Assembly (NCBI GenBank): GCA_037367405.1
Contig: JAZKJV010000389.1
Location: 1,674,001 to 1,738,000 of the forward strand
Reading direction: 5' to 3'
DNA: 64,000 bases
From: Ottelia alismoides
Lineage: Eukaryota > Streptophyta > Magnoliopsida > Alismatales > Hydrocharitaceae
Positions 61,208 through 64,000 of this stretch are shown one piece after another. The notes below the pieces were generated by a model that was not told the DNA's origin, ran no database searches, and saw only the letters and a list, made by a program, of their open reading frames with translations. Position numbers and translations under genes: made by a program. Every line of letters starts with the position of its first letter. Position 1 is the stretch's first letter.

Positions 61208-61997
61208 CTAAGCAAGGCAAACACGAGAATGGGTGGATGAGCAAAACGGTGGAGAGACAGAGGGACACGAATGTGAATATACAACGGGAGTAGATGTACA
61301 AAGATCAAGAAGGTCGAAAACAAACCTTATTGCGGGACCGTTGAGGAATAGATCTGATATGGTCAACCGATCAGGATCAACACAGTGAAGGTTCTTAGTG
61401 GTCCTAGAGTGTGAAGGCACAGTCGGGTCAGTGGAAGTAGTATGGCAAGGTCCGGCCTTGGGTGTCTCGCTGATGTTAAAGTGAAATGGGGTGAACTCAT
61501 CATCATCGAAAGAAGTGTAGCCAGTGTCATCCTGCGAGGTCAACGGACTCATCGGTGGAAGTAATCGAATCATGTTCGTCCTCTACAATCTCAACCGGAT
61601 CATCTTTCTCATCAAAAGGACCGAATTACTGAATAAAAGCAACCAAATAAAATTCGGCCTTTTCAGTATCATCTTAATCGAAGTAAACATGAGCGGACTC
61701 ATCAGTGAAAGTAGTCAAGTTGTGTCCGTCCTGTCTAGTCTCTGAATTTGCCCTCCGCTCTAGGGTATCAATTGTGTAAATTCCGCGGATGCCATCAACA
61801 CATCTCCAAGTCCTAGAAGAAGGAACTCCGAGGTCCATGCTTTCCAAGTCTTCCTCCATGGGGAGGAATTCTCGGGTCTCAGTGGAGTCCAACATATAGA
61901 AAAAGTCTCTGATAGTCTTTTGTTCGCGATTTTCTCGGGGATCGGAAATTATTGATAAGATTGTCATTTCTATTCCCAAAAATCCCATGACAAACAA
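61208..61997 (-). pseudogene. Unknown 3'-region ORF of element E
   Basis: Two minus-strand frames, 61674-61997 and 61208-61573. The first carries 'TIRDFFYMLDSTETREF', the counterpart of D's 'EIRDIFHIMDDIETR', so it starts right after the protease end. The second has 'TGYTSFDDDEFTPFHFN', 'NLHCVDPDRLTISDLFLNG' and a Ser/Pro-rich end. Similarity to D supports a shared ORF of perhaps 250 codons between protease and the hairpin row. No family is recognised. E is cut near 61998, so upstream genes are not seen. Confidence 0.55.
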
Positions 61998-62522
61998 ACA
62001 TTTTTTTTTATTTTTTCTACTTATTAACCTGTATAGCGGACATGGTCGAACTCAGGGAGGCTACAAATCCCGAGCGTTATTCAATTAATCAAAAATCAAT
62101 TAAAAGAAAACAAGAATCTCAAAGGACACCTATTCTTGGTTTTTGTGATTTTTAATTTTTTTTTTATTTTTTTAAATTTTTTATTTCTATTTTTTTTTTG
62201 TATTTTCAAAATTTTAGTTATTTTGATTTTGCAATTTTTTATTTTAAAAAATAATACAGAGCAATATTCACAAGATCAAAAATACGCACACCAACTCCTT
62301 TTGTAATTTCTCAATTTATCAAAAATGCTCAAAAAAACAGAGAAAATAGTTTTGGGTTTTAAAAGTTTTTTAATGTTTTTGAGAATTTTTCTGGAATTTT
62401 CAGATGTTTTTGTATTTTTCTAAAAATCAGACAGGGAGAAAATGCGAATATGTGCACAGCATGGAGTAATTTGCAATTTAAAAATATTTTAATTACCCAA
62501 AACTCCATGTAATTATTTTTAG
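61998..62522 (-). repeat. Minus-oriented Gypsy LTR fragment
   Basis: AT-rich sequence with 'ggtcgaactcaggga' at 62045. It resembles the U5 end of E's LTR ('gtcgaacacaggga' at 55108) and the stretch after it. It probably interrupts E. Boundaries are approximate. Confidence 0.45.
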
Positions 62523-62916
62523 GGATTTTATCACTTGTGCCCCTCCGAGATATCACAATATCAGTTATGCCCCTATCTTTTTGGTAATATCTGTTGTGCC
62601 CTCACTTCTTGTTATTTTGTCACTTGTGCCCCTCGGGTTAGTTACCGTCCATCCACAGTGCAAACGGACGTTAACTTTGAGGACATAGGTGGAATTAATT
62701 TTAAAAAAAGGTTATGTGGTCATTTTACACCCTCTTCCTCATCCTCTTCTTCTTCCTCCTCTTCCCCATCCTCTTCCTCCTCCTCCAACCACCTCCTCCT
62801 CCCTCGCTGCCCACGCCCCTGCCCCGCACTGCCCAGGTCCGCCCCGAGCTCCCTACACCTCCTCCCAGCCTGCAGCCCCCACCCCTGCCCCGCGCCGCCC
62901 AACCCCGCACCCCCTT
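62523..62916. other. Anonymous insertion with CT-rich tract
   Basis: 62523-62718 has repeated phrases 'cacttgtgcccctc' (62531 and 62620) and a stretch around 'accgtcca' and 'acggacgttaac' that resembles short MULE-type or other non-autonomous DNA elements; this is a weak impression. 62720-62800 is a (TCC)n-like pyrimidine tract, followed by a C-rich segment. The proline-rich frames here come from composition. Confidence 0.35.
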
Positions 62917-64000
62917 TGATGAATCCATGATTCATTAACTTTTCTGTCGCATTTTATCTTAAAACCCTTAACAAATGCATGTAAATATTCATTTATTTCC
63001 ATCTTTTAACAAATCTTAATTCATGCATAAATATTCACTTTTAAGCATAAAAATCATGTAAATAAATAAAGAACAAGAAAAAGAACAAAAGGGCAGATTG
63101 GATATATGTATATATGTACAATATGACTTAAAATATAAATATAACTGCAAGGTATATTTATAGCCTAACCCTCGAGACCAAGTCACCATAGATTGGTCGA
63201 CAAACCAAAAAGTAGGGGGAGATAAGGAAAAAAATCTAAAAAAATAAATTAATACACACTCCATACACTTTCCACTATTTATAAAATAAATACAAAACTT
63301 CAAAGATTTTAAATTAATTCATATGTACATATTTTCCACCAAATTCTTTTCCTAATTATCTCTAAAAATGTATATAAAAATATAAAAATAAGTTAAAAAT
63401 ATTACCCTGTGTATACACCAAGAAACCCAGCCTATAAATTATCAAAATCTCAGCTTCCGAACATCATAACTTCTTCATACGAACTCCAGTTTCACTCTAC
63501 TCACCTTTAAAGTTCATAAAATAATATTCTCTAATTAATAAAGGTGGTTTCATCGAATTCGGAGTCCGTTTGCAAAAAGTCGGTTTTGGGACCAAAAGAC
63601 AATGGGGTTTCTGGCTATTTATTTTATATAACCCACCTTATTTATAGTTTTCTTAATTTTATAATTTCTAAATATTCTCATGATCTTGTAATTTAACCCT
63701 AATTTATTTCATAATTTTTGGAGCTTATTTTTTTTAATAAAATCAAAAACCCTAAATTATAAGCTAAAATGAATAGTATAACTTATACCCTTATTTATTA
63801 ATATTTATAAATTAATTTATTAAAATCCATAAAAATTCACTCAATCTTTATTTATTATTCTAATAATTAAGAAAATATAAAATTAGATTTTAGTTATTTA
63901 TTTATTAAATTAAAAATTCAAAACCTATTTATATACACATATTTATTAATATAATATTTATATTTCAAATAATATTTATTATTTACCAAAAGTAATTATT
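62917..64000 (+). repeat. Start of a further Gypsy LTR (G)
   Basis: Begins TGATGAATCCATGATTCATT, nearly the same as the minus-strand start of F. It carries the landmark at 63430-63560 shared with D and H (a stretch ending 'ggtttcatcgaattcggag'). It runs off the window. The bases before it are not polypurine, so it looks like a 5' or solo LTR. Confidence 0.65.

Larger units (their letters stand above)
60601..61215 (-). repeat. PPT-like hairpin row in element E
   Basis: Six copies of CCCCCTATACTTAGG (minus: CCTAAGTATAGGGGG), at about 60620, 60751, 60851, 60941, 61096 and 61181, spaced roughly 85-155 bp. Most are followed by an inverted copy, giving hairpins. The row runs opposite to that of D and is better preserved. 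Confidence 0.82.

Noticed and set aside
60601..61215. Hairpins with runs as intrinsic bacterial-type terminators
   Set aside because: The stem is followed by a G-run instead of a T-run, and the setting is a eukaryotic LTR element.
62535..62930. Ser/Pro-rich ORFs
   Set aside because: The frames come from a (TCC)n pyrimidine tract and a C-rich run, which give long low-complexity readings without coding.

Overview
The window looks like nuclear DNA of a flowering plant and consists almost entirely of nested, decayed transposable elements. The evidence is plant-type Ty1/Copia and Athila-like Ty3/Gypsy polyprotein remnants, a priming site matching plant initiator tRNA-Met, a fragment resembling plant Ptta/En/Spm (CACTA) transposase, and long AT-rich stretches. 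I found no intact cellular gene, rRNA, tRNA or CRISPR array. The species cannot be named from sequence alone.

1-26670: two generations of one Copia family, all in minus orientation. An old element (B) gives an LTR end (1-978), an RNase H remnant (979-1545) and, further right, worn pol-gag (20404-24060) plus a second worn pol-gag block (24123-26670). Into its RNase H region has been inserted an LTR-internal-LTR-internal-LTR array, 1551-20398: LTRs at 1551-4076, 9199-11727 and 17878-20398, with internal region A between the first two and C between the last two. One 5-bp target duplication (tcatg) flanks the whole array. Both internal regions keep recognisable gag, zinc knuckle, protease, integrase, RT and RNase H, broken by stops and frameshifts. 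C carries two extra blocks in its leader, one with a LINE RT fragment.

26671-31705: a minus-strand, apparently spliced fragment resembling Ptta/En/Spm transposase, split by a probable ~3-kb solo LTR (27985-30970).

31706-64000: nested Athila-like Gypsy elements with 3.4-3.9-kb LTRs. Element D (+, from 31706) has a protease, an unrecognised ORF, a row of polypurine-tract-like hairpins and a long tail, but no RT or integrase. Element H (+, from 41022) interrupts D's tail and carries degraded gag, protease, RT, RNase H and integrase. A solo LTR (F, minus, 49760-53177) splits H's RT, and element E (minus, from 54912) splits H's integrase. E repeats D's 3' region: the unknown ORF, the hairpins and the tail, ending in a polypurine tract beside its LTR. 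The right edge holds a minus-oriented LTR fragment, a short anonymous insertion with a CT-rich tract, and the start of another plus-oriented LTR at 62917.

Nothing here looks able to move unaided: every polyprotein is broken. The most unusual features are the tandem Copia array within one target duplication, and the hairpin-forming, PPT-like motif repeated across the Gypsy 3' region and found again inside the Copia array.
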